Made by a program: the position numbers and the translations under genes. A stretch of 64,000 nucleotides of DNA from Prevotellaceae bacterium HUN156 (GTDB lineage: Bacteria > Bacteroidota > Bacteroidia > Bacteroidales > Bacteroidaceae): contig FPIT01000009.1 of NCBI GenBank assembly GCA_900119285.1, forward strand, positions 1-64,000, given 5' to 3'. Below are positions 18,401 to 26,864 of this stretch, one piece after another; position 1 is the first letter of the stretch; each line of letters starts with the position of its first letter. The notes beneath the pieces were generated by a model, which was given only the letters and a program-made list of their open reading frames with translations, was not told where the DNA came from and ran no database searches.

Positions 18401-19997
18401 TGCAATACCAGGCATCTCGCTGATATCACCACCACCTCATCATGATATTTATTCTATTGAAGACTTGGCACAGCTGATTTTTGACCTCAAGAATATTAAC
18501 CCAACGGCTGCAGTTAGCGTAAAACTCGTTGCAGAGAGTGGTGTAGGTACCATTGCTGCAGGTGTTGCCAAGGCTAAGGCGGATTTGATTGTTATTAGTG
18601 GTGCCGAGGGTGGTACAGGTGCTTCGCCTGCCAGCTCAATGCGTTTTGCTGGTATCTCACCAGAAATTGGTCTTGCAGAGACACAGCAGACACTTGTGAT
18701 GAATGGCTTGCGTAATCAGGTTCGCCTGCAAACCGATGGACAGTTGAAGACCGCTAAGGATGTTGTTATTATGGCTATGTTGGGTGCCGATGAGTTCTCG
18801 TTTGGTACACTGCCATTGATTGTCTTGGGTTGTGTCATGATGCGCAAATGTAATACCAATACCTGTCCAATGGGTGTTGCTACACAGAACCCCGAGTTGC
18901 GCAAACATTTCCAGGGACGTGCAGAATATGTGGTTAACTTCTTCACATTCCTTGCTCAACAGGTTCGCGAATATCTCAGTGAGATGGGTGTACATAGCCT
19001 TAAAGAGATTATAGGTCATACAGAACTTATAGATGTTCTTTCTCTTGAGGGTCCTGCTGCCGATAAGTGGAAAACAATTGATTTTGCTCGTTTGCTGCAT
19101 AAGTCAGAGAGTGATAAGGCTCTCTACTGGGATCGTGGAGATTATACCAAGGTGAATGGTGTAAAGGATGAAGAGATTATCAAGGCTGCTCAGAAGGCTA
19201 TTGATACGCAGGAAGAGGTTACACTCGATTATGCCATAAAGAATACTGACCGTGCTGTCACTACAATGCTCAGTGGTGTTATCGCCAAGAAATATGGTGA
19301 GGCAGGCTTGCCAGATGGCACGATTAATATCAAGTTCAAAGGTTCTGCAGGTCAGAGCTTTGGCGCCTTTGCAGTAAAAGGACTTAGTTTGAAACTGGAA
19401 GGTGAGTGTAATGACTATTTCGGTAAAGGACTCTCTGGCGGACGCATCAGTATTCTGCCTCCAGCACGCTCAAATGAAGATTTCCGTGCTGAAGAAAATA
19501 TCATTGCAGGTAATACCGGACTTTATGGCGCTACCAGTGGCGAACTATATATCAATGGTAAGGTCGGTGAACGCTTTGGTGTGCGTAACTCAGGTGCTAT
19601 CGCTGTTATTGAGGGCGCCGGCGACCACTGCTGTGAGTATATGACTGGTGGTCGTGTGGTAGTTCTCGGTAAGACGGGACGTAACTTTGCTGCTGGTATG
19701 AGTGGTGGTGTGGCTTATGTCTATGACCCAGACCACTCGTTCGACTACTTCTGTAATATGGATATGGTTGAGTTAGGACTTGTTGAGGATAGTGTTAGCC
19801 GCAAGGAGTTACTTGAGCTTATCCGTCAGCACTATCTGCATACTGGTTCTGCTCTTGCTGGTCGCATGCTTGATGATTGGCAGCGCTATGTGGTCGACTT
19901 TATTCAAGTTGTGCCTATTGAGTATAAACGTGTGTTACAGGAAGAGCAGATGGCAAAACTCCGTGAGAAGATTGCTGATATGCAACGTGACTATTAA
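15480..19997 (+). CDS. gltB: Glutamate synthase, large subunit
   Basis: Transfers the amide of glutamine to 2-oxoglutarate to give two glutamates, with reductant from the small subunit. The start at 15480 (MTDCNLENQ) follows the promoter; the longer frame to 15384 reads through it. The mature class II amidotransferase begins at Cys23 (DACGVGM), so a propeptide is removed. The central domain and FMN-binding synthase domain follow (SPPPHHDIYSIEDL, SGAEGGTGASPASSM), with the 3Fe-4S cysteines in MMRKCNTNTCPMG near residues 1117-1128, then the C-terminal GXGXG beta-helix. At 1505 residues it is full length. gltD begins 26 bp downstream. Confidence 0.98.
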   Translation: MTDCNLENQHKGLYQQDYEHDACGVGMVVNIHGNKSHELVDNALKVLENMEHRGAETRDKTGDGAGIMIQIPHEFILLQGIPVPEKGKYGTGLVFLPKEEKAQQEILSVMIEEIEREGLQLMHLRTVPTNPEVLGDAAREVEPDIKQLFVTGVSDERVPVFERTLYKIRKKIENRIDNEDFYICSLSNKNIIYKGMLTSGQLRRYFPDLSNDYLTSGLALVHSRFSTNTFPKWKLAQPFRLLAHNGEINTIRGNRGWMKARESVLSSEALGDIKDIRPIVQNGMSDSASLDNVFEFLMMSGLSLPQAMAILVPESFNDKNPITEDLKAFYEYHSILMEPWDGPAALLFSDGRYAGGMLDRNGLRPSRYTITKGGMMVVASEVGVMDFEPGDVVSKGRLQPGKILLIDTQEGKIYYDGEIKEKLAKAHPYREWLNENRVQLEKLKSGRHVENSVSDYDKKLVAFGFGQEDIDKTIIPMATAGQEPVAAMGNDTPLAVISDRPQVFFNYFRQQFAQVTNPAIDPIREELVMSLTEYIGAVGTNILTPDASNCKMVRLPQPVLTNMQLDILCNIRYKGFNTKKLSILFDMGKGEAGLRQALDKLCHDAEESVDDGVNYIILSDRDIDEKRAAIPSLLAVSAVHHYLISVGKRVQTALIVESGEIREVMHAALLLGYGASAICPYMTFAVLDHLVKHHKIQEEYATAEKNYIKAVDKGLKKIMSKMGISTIRSYRGAKIFESIGLSEDLLRRYFGTEVSTIGGIGLKEIARDAIRLHADSFLSSHVSQSSPLKNQGQFAWRKDGIKHAWTPETIAQLQLATRQGNYEKFKQWSAIVDEKESPIFIRDFFGFKKAAKPMPIDEVEPVESIVKHFVTGAMSFGALSIEAHEALALAMNKLGARSNTGEGGEDNARYHTEVDGVSLSSKTKQIASGRFGVTAEYLVNAEEIQIKVAQGAKPGEGGQLPGFKVNDIIAKTRNAIPGISLISPPPHHDIYSIEDLAQLIFDLKNINPTAAVSVKLVAESGVGTIAAGVAKAKADLIVISGAEGGTGASPASSMRFAGISPEIGLAETQQTLVMNGLRNQVRLQTDGQLKTAKDVVIMAMLGADEFSFGTLPLIVLGCVMMRKCNTNTCPMGVATQNPELRKHFQGRAEYVVNFFTFLAQQVREYLSEMGVHSLKEIIGHTELIDVLSLEGPAADKWKTIDFARLLHKSESDKALYWDRGDYTKVNGVKDEEIIKAAQKAIDTQEEVTLDYAIKNTDRAVTTMLSGVIAKKYGEAGLPDGTINIKFKGSAGQSFGAFAVKGLSLKLEGECNDYFGKGLSGGRISILPPARSNEDFRAEENIIAGNTGLYGATSGELYINGKVGERFGVRNSGAIAVIEGAGDHCCEYMTGGRVVVLGKTGRNFAAGMSGGVAYVYDPDHSFDYFCNMDMVELGLVEDSVSRKELLELIRQHYLHTGSALAGRMLDDWQRYVVDFIQVVPIEYKRVLQEEQMAKLREKIADMQRDY

Positions 19998-20023
19998 AGG
20001 TAAAAAGGAAAAAAGATAGAGAG

Positions 20024-21385
20024 ATGGGAAATCCAAAAGCATTTATGGAGATTAACCGCCAAGAGGCCGGTTATCGTCCTATACAAGATAGAATACAAGA
20101 CTTCAGTGAAGTTGAACAGACGCTAAATACCCGTGAGCGTAAGCTACAGGCGAGCCGTTGTATGGATTGCGGTGTGCCTTTCTGCCATTGGGCTTGTCCT
20201 CTTGGGAATAAAGCTCCCGAGTGGAATGATGCATTATTTAAAGGAGATTGGGAACTGGCTTATCGCCTCCTTACTTCTACAAATCCATTCCCAGAGTTTA
20301 CCGGTCGTATTTGTCCTGCCCTTTGTGAGAAGGCTTGTGTACTGAATCTCTTTAATCATGAGCCCACTACCAATCGTGAGAATGAGGCAGCTATCAGTGA
20401 AACTGCCTTTCGCGAAGGTTTTGTGCAGGCATGTACAAACATTAAGCGAAATGGTAAGAAAGTTGCAGTCGTTGGCGCTGGTCCTGCCGGTCTTGCTGCT
20501 GCTAATGATTTGAACTTATTGGGCTATCAGGTAACTGTATTCGAGAAGAATGAGGCTGCAGGTGGACTGCTTCGATATGGTATTCCTAACTTTAAACTGA
20601 ATAAGGCTGTTATCGACCGTCGCATCCGTCTCCTTGAAGAAGAAGGCATAGAATTTAAGTATGGACAAGAAATCGTATTTGATGCTCATTGTTCATTATA
20701 TAAAGATTATGATGCTGTTGTTGTTTCTACAGGAACTCCTACAGCTCGTGATTTGAAAGCACCAGGTCGTGAATTGAAAGGTGTTTATTTCGCTCTTGAA
20801 TTGCTTGCTCAGCAGAATCGTGTGCTTGCAGGTTCTGAGTTCTCAAAGGATGAGCGTATTACTGCAAAGGGCAAGGATGTGCTTGTGATTGGAGGTGGTG
20901 ATACAGGTTCTGACTGTATTGGTACTGCTCATCGTCAGGGATGCAAAAGTGTTACTCAAATTGAAATTATGCCGAAACCAGTTGAAGGATCTGTAGATCC
21001 ACAGAATCCTTGGCCTGGCTATCCGCGCACTTTGAAAACAACGAGTAGTCATGAAGAGGGATGTACTCGTCGTTGGAATATCAATACTATCGAGTTCTTA
21101 GGAAAGGATGGTAAACTTACTGGCGTAAAGGTACAGGAGATAGACTGGAAGCCTAATCCAGAGGGCGGTCGTCCTATTATGGTTGAAAAAGGCAAACCTG
21201 AGATCATTAAGGCAGAACTATGTTTGTTGGCTATGGGTTTCCTTAAACCAGGACATCCCGAATATCCCAAAAACGTGTTCGTTTGCGGTGACTCTGCTAA
21301 TGGTGCCTCTCTGGTTGTACGTGCTATGGCCAGTGGTAAGCAGATTGCAGCAAAAGTAAATGATTATCTTGGCAAGAAAGCCTGA
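20024..21385 (+). CDS. gltD: Glutamate synthase, small (beta) subunit
   Basis: NAD(P)H-oxidising subunit that passes electrons to GltB. At 453 residues it has the N-terminal adrenodoxin-like 4Fe-4S domain (CMDCGVPFCHWACPLGN, then CPALCEKAC), an FAD fold with VVGAGPAGLAAANDL near residue 148, and a pyridine-nucleotide fold with VIGGGDTGSDC near residue 288. The C-terminus has FVCGDSANGASLVVRAMASG. It is directly downstream of gltB in the same operon. Confidence 0.98.
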   Translation: MGNPKAFMEINRQEAGYRPIQDRIQDFSEVEQTLNTRERKLQASRCMDCGVPFCHWACPLGNKAPEWNDALFKGDWELAYRLLTSTNPFPEFTGRICPALCEKACVLNLFNHEPTTNRENEAAISETAFREGFVQACTNIKRNGKKVAVVGAGPAGLAAANDLNLLGYQVTVFEKNEAAGGLLRYGIPNFKLNKAVIDRRIRLLEEEGIEFKYGQEIVFDAHCSLYKDYDAVVVSTGTPTARDLKAPGRELKGVYFALELLAQQNRVLAGSEFSKDERITAKGKDVLVIGGGDTGSDCIGTAHRQGCKSVTQIEIMPKPVEGSVDPQNPWPGYPRTLKTTSSHEEGCTRRWNINTIEFLGKDGKLTGVKVQEIDWKPNPEGGRPIMVEKGKPEIIKAELCLLAMGFLKPGHPEYPKNVFVCGDSANGASLVVRAMASGKQIAAKVNDYLGKKA

Positions 21386-21402
21386 CTGTCGTTTTTTTGT
21401 AT

Positions 21403-21410
21403 TATCTTTG
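21403..21410 (+). promoter_or_regulatory. dapF/dapL promoter -7 element
   Basis: TATCTTTG followed by C, 18 bp upstream of the dapF ATG and preceded by a T-run. It suggests that the dap genes have their own start besides any read-through from gltD. Confidence 0.6.
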
Positions 21411-21427
21411 CATCCAATTTATTTGTA

Positions 21428-22228
21428 ATGACAGACAGAATACCTTTTACCAAGATGCATGGAGCTGGCAATGACTATATCTATGTCAATGCCATGCTCC
21501 ATCCTGTAGCTGATCCCATAGAAGCTTCTATAAAGTGGAGTGATCGCCATAAGGGAATTGGTTCTGATGGTCTTGTCCTTATAGACCATTCGCCTATTCC
21601 TGAGGCTGATTATTCCATGCGTATCTTCAATGCTGATGGTTCGGAAGCTATGATGTGTGGTAATGCGTCTCGCTGTATCGGTAAGTATCTCTATGAGCGA
21701 GGTTTGACTGATAAGAAGGAGATTCGCCTGTTGACGCGTTCTGGCATTAAAAATCTGATACTGTCTGTGAATGATGGAATCGTTGAGCGTGTTACGGTTG
21801 ATATGGGCGAACCTGTCTTTGAAGATACTAAACAATTTGTAGATGCCAAAGGACTCGACAATGGTATTTTTGTGTCTATGGGGAATCCCCACTATGTAAT
21901 CTTTACTGATGATGTGGATATTGTGGACTCGAAAGGTCGCGTTCTAGAATATCATTCGGCTTTTCCACAGCGCTGTAATATAGAGTTCGCGCGTGTTGAG
22001 GCTGATGGTAGCATCCGTACAAGAGTGTGGGAACGTGGTAGTGGTATAACGCAGGCCTGTGGTACTGGCGCCTGTGCTACTGCTGTAGCTGCTGCCCTTA
22101 CGGGTAAGGCCAGTCGACAGTCGCAAATAGTAATGGATGGAGGAACGCTGGATATTGAATGGCGCGAGAGTAATAATCATGTCTATATGGCGGGTCCTGC
22201 CGCTTTTGTTTTTGATGGAGAAATATAA
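21428..22228 (+). CDS. dapF: Diaminopimelate epimerase
   Basis: Interconverts LL- and meso-diaminopimelate for lysine and peptidoglycan. It has 266 residues with [14 protein letters not shown] at the start, the first catalytic Cys in [10 protein letters not shown] and the second in [11 protein letters not shown], the normal cofactor-free two-base arrangement. Next to dapL, it completes the short aminotransferase route from tetrahydrodipicolinate to meso-diaminopimelate. The 29-bp gap to dapL indicates an operon. Confidence 0.97.
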   Translation: MTDRIPFTKMHGAGNDYIYVNAMLHPVADPIEASIKWSDRHKGIGSDGLVLIDHSPIPEADYSMRIFNADGSEAMMCGNASRCIGKYLYERGLTDKKEIRLLTRSGIKNLILSVNDGIVERVTVDMGEPVFEDTKQFVDAKGLDNGIFVSMGNPHYVIFTDDVDIVDSKGRVLEYHSAFPQRCNIEFARVEADGSIRTRVWERGSGITQACGTGACATAVAAALTGKASRQSQIVMDGGTLDIEWRESNNHVYMAGPAAFVFDGEI

Positions 22229-22257
22229 TTATGCATTAAGCTTTTAGAATTGATACT

Positions 22258-23493
22258 ATGGCATTAGTAAATGATCATTTTTTGAAGTTACCGAACAACT
22301 ATCTGTTCGCTGATATTGCTAAGAAGGTAAATGCCTTCAAAGCCACACATCCAAAAGCCGATGTTATCAGTCTTGGTATTGGTGATGTTACCCAGCCTTT
22401 GGCTCCTGCTGTTGTCGAGGCCATTCATAAGGCTGCAGACGAGATGGCAACCAAACAAGGCTTTCGTGGTTATGGTCCAGAACAGGGCTATGATTTCCTG
22501 CGTGATGCAATTCTGAAAAACGATTTTCTTTCGCGTGGCATACATCTCGATCGTGATGAGGTGTTTATCAATGATGGAGCCAAGAGCGATACGGGTAATA
22601 TCCAAGAACTTGTCCGTTGGGATAATAGTATTGGTGTTACAGACCCTATTTATCCTGTCTATATCGACTCCAATGTGATGATTGGCCGCGCTGGTGTTCA
22701 GGAAAATGGCCGTTGGTCTAATGTGGTGTATATGCCTTGTACGGCAGAAAACGGATTTGTGCCACAGATTCCTAGTCGTCGCGTTGATGTGATCTATCTT
22801 TGTTATCCTAATAATCCTACGGGTACTGTTATTACAAAGGCAGAATTACGTAAGTGGGTAAACTATGCGTTGAAGAATGATACGCTGATCTTCTATGATG
22901 CCGCATATCAGGCATACATACAGGATGATAGCATTCCTCGTAGTATTTATGAGATTCGGGGCGCTCGCAAATGTGCCATCGAGTTTCATTCATATTCTAA
23001 GACGGCTGGTTTTACTGGTGTTCGTTGTGGTTATACTATTGTACCGAAGGATGTAACTGCAGCTACGCTTACAGGTGAGCGTATTCCTTTGAATCCGTTG
23101 TGGAATCGACGTCAGTCTACTAAGTTTAATGGTACAAGCTATATATCTCAGCGTGCTGCAGAGGCTATCTATACTCCTGATGGTAAGCAGCAGGTAAAAG
23201 CGACTATTGATTATTATATGCAGAATGCCAAGAAGATGCTTGCTTCTCTGCGTAGTCTTGGTTTTGAATGCTATGGTGGAGAGAATGCACCTTATATTTG
23301 GGCAAAGACACCGGAGAATAGCAGTTCATGGAAGTTCTTTGAAGAACTCCTTTATGGTGCTCATGTGGTATGTACGCCTGGTGTTGGCTTTGGCCCCTCG
23401 GGTGAAGGCTATGTGCGTTTCACTGCTTTTGGTAATCATGAGCAAACTGATGAAGCTCTTGACAGAATCTCTACCTGGAGTAAAAAACGATAA
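22258..23493 (+). CDS. dapL: LL-diaminopimelate aminotransferase
   Basis: PLP enzyme that converts tetrahydrodipicolinate directly to LL-diaminopimelate using glutamate as amino donor. It has 411 residues with SLGIGDVTQPL near the N-terminus, YPNNPTGTV, and the PLP lysine in SYSKTAGFTGVRCGY. The length and the N-terminal FLKLPNNYLFADIAKKV are characteristic of DapL rather than other class I aminotransferases. Its use of glutamate fits its position beside gltBD and glnN. A strong terminator follows. Confidence 0.96.
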   Translation: MALVNDHFLKLPNNYLFADIAKKVNAFKATHPKADVISLGIGDVTQPLAPAVVEAIHKAADEMATKQGFRGYGPEQGYDFLRDAILKNDFLSRGIHLDRDEVFINDGAKSDTGNIQELVRWDNSIGVTDPIYPVYIDSNVMIGRAGVQENGRWSNVVYMPCTAENGFVPQIPSRRVDVIYLCYPNNPTGTVITKAELRKWVNYALKNDTLIFYDAAYQAYIQDDSIPRSIYEIRGARKCAIEFHSYSKTAGFTGVRCGYTIVPKDVTAATLTGERIPLNPLWNRRQSTKFNGTSYISQRAAEAIYTPDGKQQVKATIDYYMQNAKKMLASLRSLGFECYGGENAPYIWAKTPENSSSWKFFEELLYGAHVVCTPGVGFGPSGEGYVRFTAFGNHEQTDEALDRISTWSKKR

Positions 23494-23531
23494 TATAGGC
23501 GTAAATATAACGACCTGTTTGAATTTTAAGG

Positions 23532-23574
23532 CCTCTACTTTCAGTTTAAAACTAAAAGTAGAGGTTTTTGTTTT
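23532..23574 (+). terminator. Terminator after dapL
   Basis: Long stem, CCTCTACTTT and AGTTT pairing with AACT and AAAGTAGAGG, followed by TTTTTGTTTT. It separates dapL from glnN. Confidence 0.8.
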
Positions 23575-23580
23575 AATTCG

Positions 23581-23653
23581 TAACAATTAACTAAAAAGTA
23601 GATTTTTATTGTTATCTATTTGCTTATTATTGTAACAATATGATGTAACTTTG
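23581..23653 (+). promoter_or_regulatory. glnN promoter with repeated TAACAAT motifs
   Basis: The -7 element TAACTTTG is at 23646-23653 and a TTTG lies at 23619-23622. Three copies of TAACAAT or its complement occur in the 60 bp upstream (23581-23587 direct, 23608-23614 inverted, 23633-23639 direct). The last is within the short inverted repeat TATTG-TAA-CAATA (23628-23640), just ahead of the -7 box. An operator role is inference. Confidence 0.5.
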
Positions 23654-23709
23654 CAGCATGGTTATGACAAAGTGTAAGTAATAACGCATATAAATAACGC
23701 AAATTGATT

Positions 23710-25935
23710 ATGGAGGCATTAAGATTTCAGGTTGTCGGAGAGGCTTTCAAAAAGAAGCCACTCGATGTAAAAGCACCCAGTGAGAGACCTTACGAGTATT
23801 TTGGCAAGAAGGTCTTTAATCGTGAGAAGATGTACAAGTATCTTCCCAAAGATGTGTATGAGAAGATGGTTGACGTTATTGACAACGGTGCACGCTTGGA
23901 TCGTGCAGTGGCTGATGCAGTAGCCGCTGGCATGAAACAGTGGGCTGTGGAAAATGGCGTTACCCACTATACACACTGGTTCCAGCCCCTTACTGAGGGT
24001 ACAGCTGAGAAGCATGACTCATTCATAGAACATGATGGTAAGGGCGGTATGGTTGAGGAGTTTACTGGTAAACTGCTTGTCCAGCAAGAACCTGATGCCT
24101 CTTCTTTCCCCTCTGGTGGTATACGTTCTACTTTCGAGGCTCGTGGCTATTCTGCATGGGATCCTACATCGCCTGTGTTTATCATTGATGATACCCTATG
24201 TATCCCCACCGTATTTATTTCTTATAGTGGTGAGGCTCTTGACTATAAGGCTCCATTGCTTAAAGCCTTGCATGCCGTAAATGTTGCCGCAACAGATGTA
24301 TGTCACTATTTCGACCCTGCAGTAAAGAAGGTTACTTCTAACCTTGGCTGGGAGCAGGAGTACTTCCTCGTTGATGAGGGACTGTATGCTGCTCGTCCAG
24401 ACCTGCTGCTTACGGGTCGTACTTTGATGGGCCACGACTCAGCAAAGAATCAGCAGATGGATGACCACTACTTTGGTGCCATTCCTGAGCGTGTAGCTGC
24501 TTTCATGCGTGATCTTGAAATTCAGGCATTGGAGTTAGGTGTTCCTTGTAAGACGCGTCACAATGAAGTGGCCCCTAACCAGTTTGAGCTTGCTCCTATC
24601 TTCGAAGAAACCAACCTTGCCGTAGACCACAATATGATGCTTATGTCGCTGATGAAGCGCGTAGCACGCAAACACGGATTCCGTGTATTGCTTCACGAGA
24701 AGCCTTTCGCAGGCATCAACGGTTCTGGTAAGCACAATAACTGGAGCTTGTCTACTGATAATGGCATCTTGCTGCATGCTCCTGGTAAGACTCCTGAGCA
24801 GAATCTTCGCTTTGCAACCTTTATTGTAGAGACTCTGATGGGTGTCTATAAGCACAATGGTTTGCTCAAAGCCTCTATTATGAGTGCTACCAATGCACAT
24901 CGTCTGGGTGCCAATGAGGCTCCTCCCGCCATCATATCTTCGTTCCTTGGCAAGCAGCTTACAGAACTGCTCGATCATATCGAAAAGGCAGATAAGGACG
25001 ATGCACTGGCCATGGGCGGCAAACAGGGTATGAAGATGGATATCCCTGAGATTCCCGAACTACTTATTGATAATACAGACCGTAACCGTACCTCACCATT
25101 TGCCTTCACAGGTAATCGCTTTGAGTTCCGTGCTGTAGGTTCTGAGGCTAACTGCGCATCAGCAATGATTACTCTTAATAGTGCAGTAGCTGAAGCTTTG
25201 GTTTCATTTAAAAAACGCGTTGATCAGAAGATTGCAGAGTATTCTAAGAAGCCCGAATTCTCTGAGGGTACAGGTCATACTGCTAAGTTCCATGCTATCA
25301 TCGACGTTCTGCGCGAGGATATTAAGACCTGTAAGCCTATTCGATTCGATGGTAATGGATATTCTGACGAGTGGGTTGTTGAGGCTGAAAAGCGTGGACT
25401 GGATGTTGAGAAGAGTTGCCCCAAAATCTTTGAGCGCTATCTTGACAAAGAATCTGTTGCAATGTTCGAGAGCCTGGGTGTAATGACCAAGAAGGAACTT
25501 GAAGCACGCAATGAGGTAAAGTGGGAAACCTACACGAAGAAGATTCAGATTGAGGCTCGTGTATTGGGCGATCTTTCTATGAATCATATTATCCCAGTAG
25601 CCACTAAGTATCAGAGTGAGTTGTTGAAGAATGTTGGCAATATGGCTGCAATCTTCCCCATTGATACAGCTGACAAGTTGTCTGCTCGCAACAAGGATAT
25701 CATCAAAGAGATTGCTGAGCGTACCTCTGTCATCGAAAAGGGCGTTGAGGAACTTGTTGAGGCTCGTAAGAAGGCCAACAAAATAGAGGGTGAGTACAAG
25801 AAAGCTATTGCCTACCACGACACGGTGGAGCCTAAACTCGACGAGATTCGCTATCAGATTGATAAGTTGGAACTCATCGTCGATGATGCCCTCTGGCCAC
25901 TTCCTAAATATCGTGAGCTGCTATTCATAAGATAA
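23710..25935 (+). CDS. glnN: Glutamine synthetase type III
   Basis: Makes glutamine from glutamate, ammonia and ATP. The 741-residue length and the N-terminal FQVVGEAFKKKPLD identify the large GSIII class common in Bacteroidetes, which works as a dodecamer. Catalytic core marks include NLGWEQEYFLVD, RHNEVAPNQFELAPIFE, GINGSGKHNNWSLST and NRTSPFAFTGNRFEFRAVGS. The start at 23710 (MEALRF) is used; a TTG two codons earlier is unlikely. With amtB, glnB and gltBD nearby it forms the ammonium assimilation set. A terminator follows 30 bp past the stop. Confidence 0.97.
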   Translation: MEALRFQVVGEAFKKKPLDVKAPSERPYEYFGKKVFNREKMYKYLPKDVYEKMVDVIDNGARLDRAVADAVAAGMKQWAVENGVTHYTHWFQPLTEGTAEKHDSFIEHDGKGGMVEEFTGKLLVQQEPDASSFPSGGIRSTFEARGYSAWDPTSPVFIIDDTLCIPTVFISYSGEALDYKAPLLKALHAVNVAATDVCHYFDPAVKKVTSNLGWEQEYFLVDEGLYAARPDLLLTGRTLMGHDSAKNQQMDDHYFGAIPERVAAFMRDLEIQALELGVPCKTRHNEVAPNQFELAPIFEETNLAVDHNMMLMSLMKRVARKHGFRVLLHEKPFAGINGSGKHNNWSLSTDNGILLHAPGKTPEQNLRFATFIVETLMGVYKHNGLLKASIMSATNAHRLGANEAPPAIISSFLGKQLTELLDHIEKADKDDALAMGGKQGMKMDIPEIPELLIDNTDRNRTSPFAFTGNRFEFRAVGSEANCASAMITLNSAVAEALVSFKKRVDQKIAEYSKKPEFSEGTGHTAKFHAIIDVLREDIKTCKPIRFDGNGYSDEWVVEAEKRGLDVEKSCPKIFERYLDKESVAMFESLGVMTKKELEARNEVKWETYTKKIQIEARVLGDLSMNHIIPVATKYQSELLKNVGNMAAIFPIDTADKLSARNKDIIKEIAERTSVIEKGVEELVEARKKANKIEGEYKKAIAYHDTVEPKLDEIRYQIDKLELIVDDALWPLPKYRELLFIR

Positions 25936-25961
25936 CCGCTAATGCTAATTGAAACAAGTAG

Positions 25962-26000
25962 AAAGAGTCCTGCGGGTGGTGACCTGTAGGACTCTTTTGT
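25962..26000 (+). terminator. Terminator after glnN
   Basis: AGAGTCCT (25964-25971) pairs with AGGACTCT (25988-25995), followed by TTTTGTGTTT. It sits between convergent glnN and greA. Confidence 0.75.
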
Positions 26001-26033
26001 GTTTATCTAATACTATTTGTATTAGTGTCTTGT

Positions 26034-26498
26034 TTAAAGTGTTATATTCTCGATGCGCAATTTCAGCGTGCCAGCAGGAACGTGTACTTCAACCACCTCA
26101 CCCACTTTCTTGCTTAATAATGCTTGTGAGATAGGTGACTTAATAGAAATCTTACCTTCGCGCAGATTGGCCTCGTGCGGACTGACTATTGTGTATGTCA
26201 TGCGACTGTTGTTGGCCATATTTGTCATTTCTACCTTACTTAGCAGTCCCACACAGTCCGATGCTAGTACCTTTGTGTCTATCACTCTTGCGTTTTCTAG
26301 TACGCGCTGTCTGAATCGTATCTGACTTAGCAGTCTTCCCTGTTCACGCTTGGCGGCGTGATACTCAAAGTTCTCGCTAAGGTCGCCTTTGTCGCGTGCC
26401 TCTGCGATGGCATCTCTTACTTGGGGTAGTTCTACCAACTCTAATTGTCGTAATTCGGCTACGAGTTTATCGTAACCCTCTTGTGACATATATTCCAT
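26034..26498 (-). CDS. greA: Transcription elongation factor GreA
   Basis: Binds the RNA polymerase secondary channel and triggers cleavage of backtracked RNA. The start at 26498 (MEYMSQEGYDKL) gives 154 residues, the family norm; the extension to 26558 covers the promoter. The N-terminal coiled coil contains AEARDKGDLSENFEYHAAK with the acidic tip residues, and the C-terminal FKBP-like domain ends SPISQALLSKKVGEVVEVHVPAG. It stands alone, convergent with glnN. Confidence 0.96.
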   Translation of the reverse strand: MEYMSQEGYDKLVAELRQLELVELPQVRDAIAEARDKGDLSENFEYHAAKREQGRLLSQIRFRQRVLENARVIDTKVLASDCVGLLSKVEMTNMANNSRMTYTIVSPHEANLREGKISIKSPISQALLSKKVGEVVEVHVPAGTLKLRIENITL

Positions 26499-26528
26499 AG
26501 TTCTCTGCTTATTTTCTTTTAGACGATG

Positions 26529-26536
26529 CAAAGATA
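26529..26536 (-). promoter_or_regulatory. greA promoter -7 element
   Basis: TATCTTTG followed by CATCG on the minus strand, 30 bp upstream of the greA ATG. Confidence 0.65.
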
Positions 26537-26626
26537 CGAATAAGCAAGTAAAATACAAAGAAAAATAGATTATCTTTTGTTCCTGATTTCGTGAGAAGTC
26601 TTGTAAATGAAGGCTGTAGGCAAAGA

Positions 26627-26656
26627 AAAATCCTCAACCTTTCGATTGAGGATTTC
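26627..26656 (-). terminator. Terminator after tRNA-Asn
   Basis: A 10-bp stem, AAATCCTCAA with TTGAGGATTT and an 8-nt loop, then TTTTC on the minus strand. It begins right after the tRNA 3' end. Confidence 0.75.
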
Positions 26657-26657
26657 G

Positions 26658-26731
26658 CGCTTCAGGATGGGCTTGAACCAACGACCCCCTGATTAACAGT
26701 CAGGTGCTCTAACCAACTGAGCTACTGAAGC
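26658..26731 (-). tRNA. tRNA-Asn (anticodon GTT)
   Basis: 74-nt cloverleaf on the minus strand. The acceptor stem pairs GCTTCAG with CTGAAGC, the D-arm contains AGCTCAGTTGG, the anticodon loop reads CTGTTAA with GTT, and the T-arm contains GGTTCAAGCC. CCA is not encoded. It has its own promoter (26762-26769) and terminator. Confidence 0.95.
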
Positions 26732-26761
26732 AGGTTGCGTATCATTTCTGATTTGCGGGTG

Positions 26762-26769
26762 CAAAGGTA
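26762..26769 (-). promoter_or_regulatory. tRNA-Asn promoter -7 element
   Basis: TACCTTTG followed by CACC on the minus strand, 31 bp before the tRNA 5' end. Confidence 0.65.
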
Positions 26770-26832
26770 ATATGTTTTTTTTAATCTCGCAAACTTTTTT
26801 GCGAAAAAATTCATTGAGACGGTATTTTTTTG

Positions 26833-26840
26833 TAAATTTG
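26833..26840 (+). promoter_or_regulatory. Promoter of the S41 peptidase gene
   Basis: TAAATTTG followed by CACC, 24 bp upstream of the first ATG and preceded by a T-run. Confidence 0.6.
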
Positions 26841-26864
26841 CACCCAAAATAGATAAAATAGAAG

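Noticed and set aside
25204-25818. 204-residue minus-strand frame
   Set aside because: Shadow of glnN produced by its codon bias.
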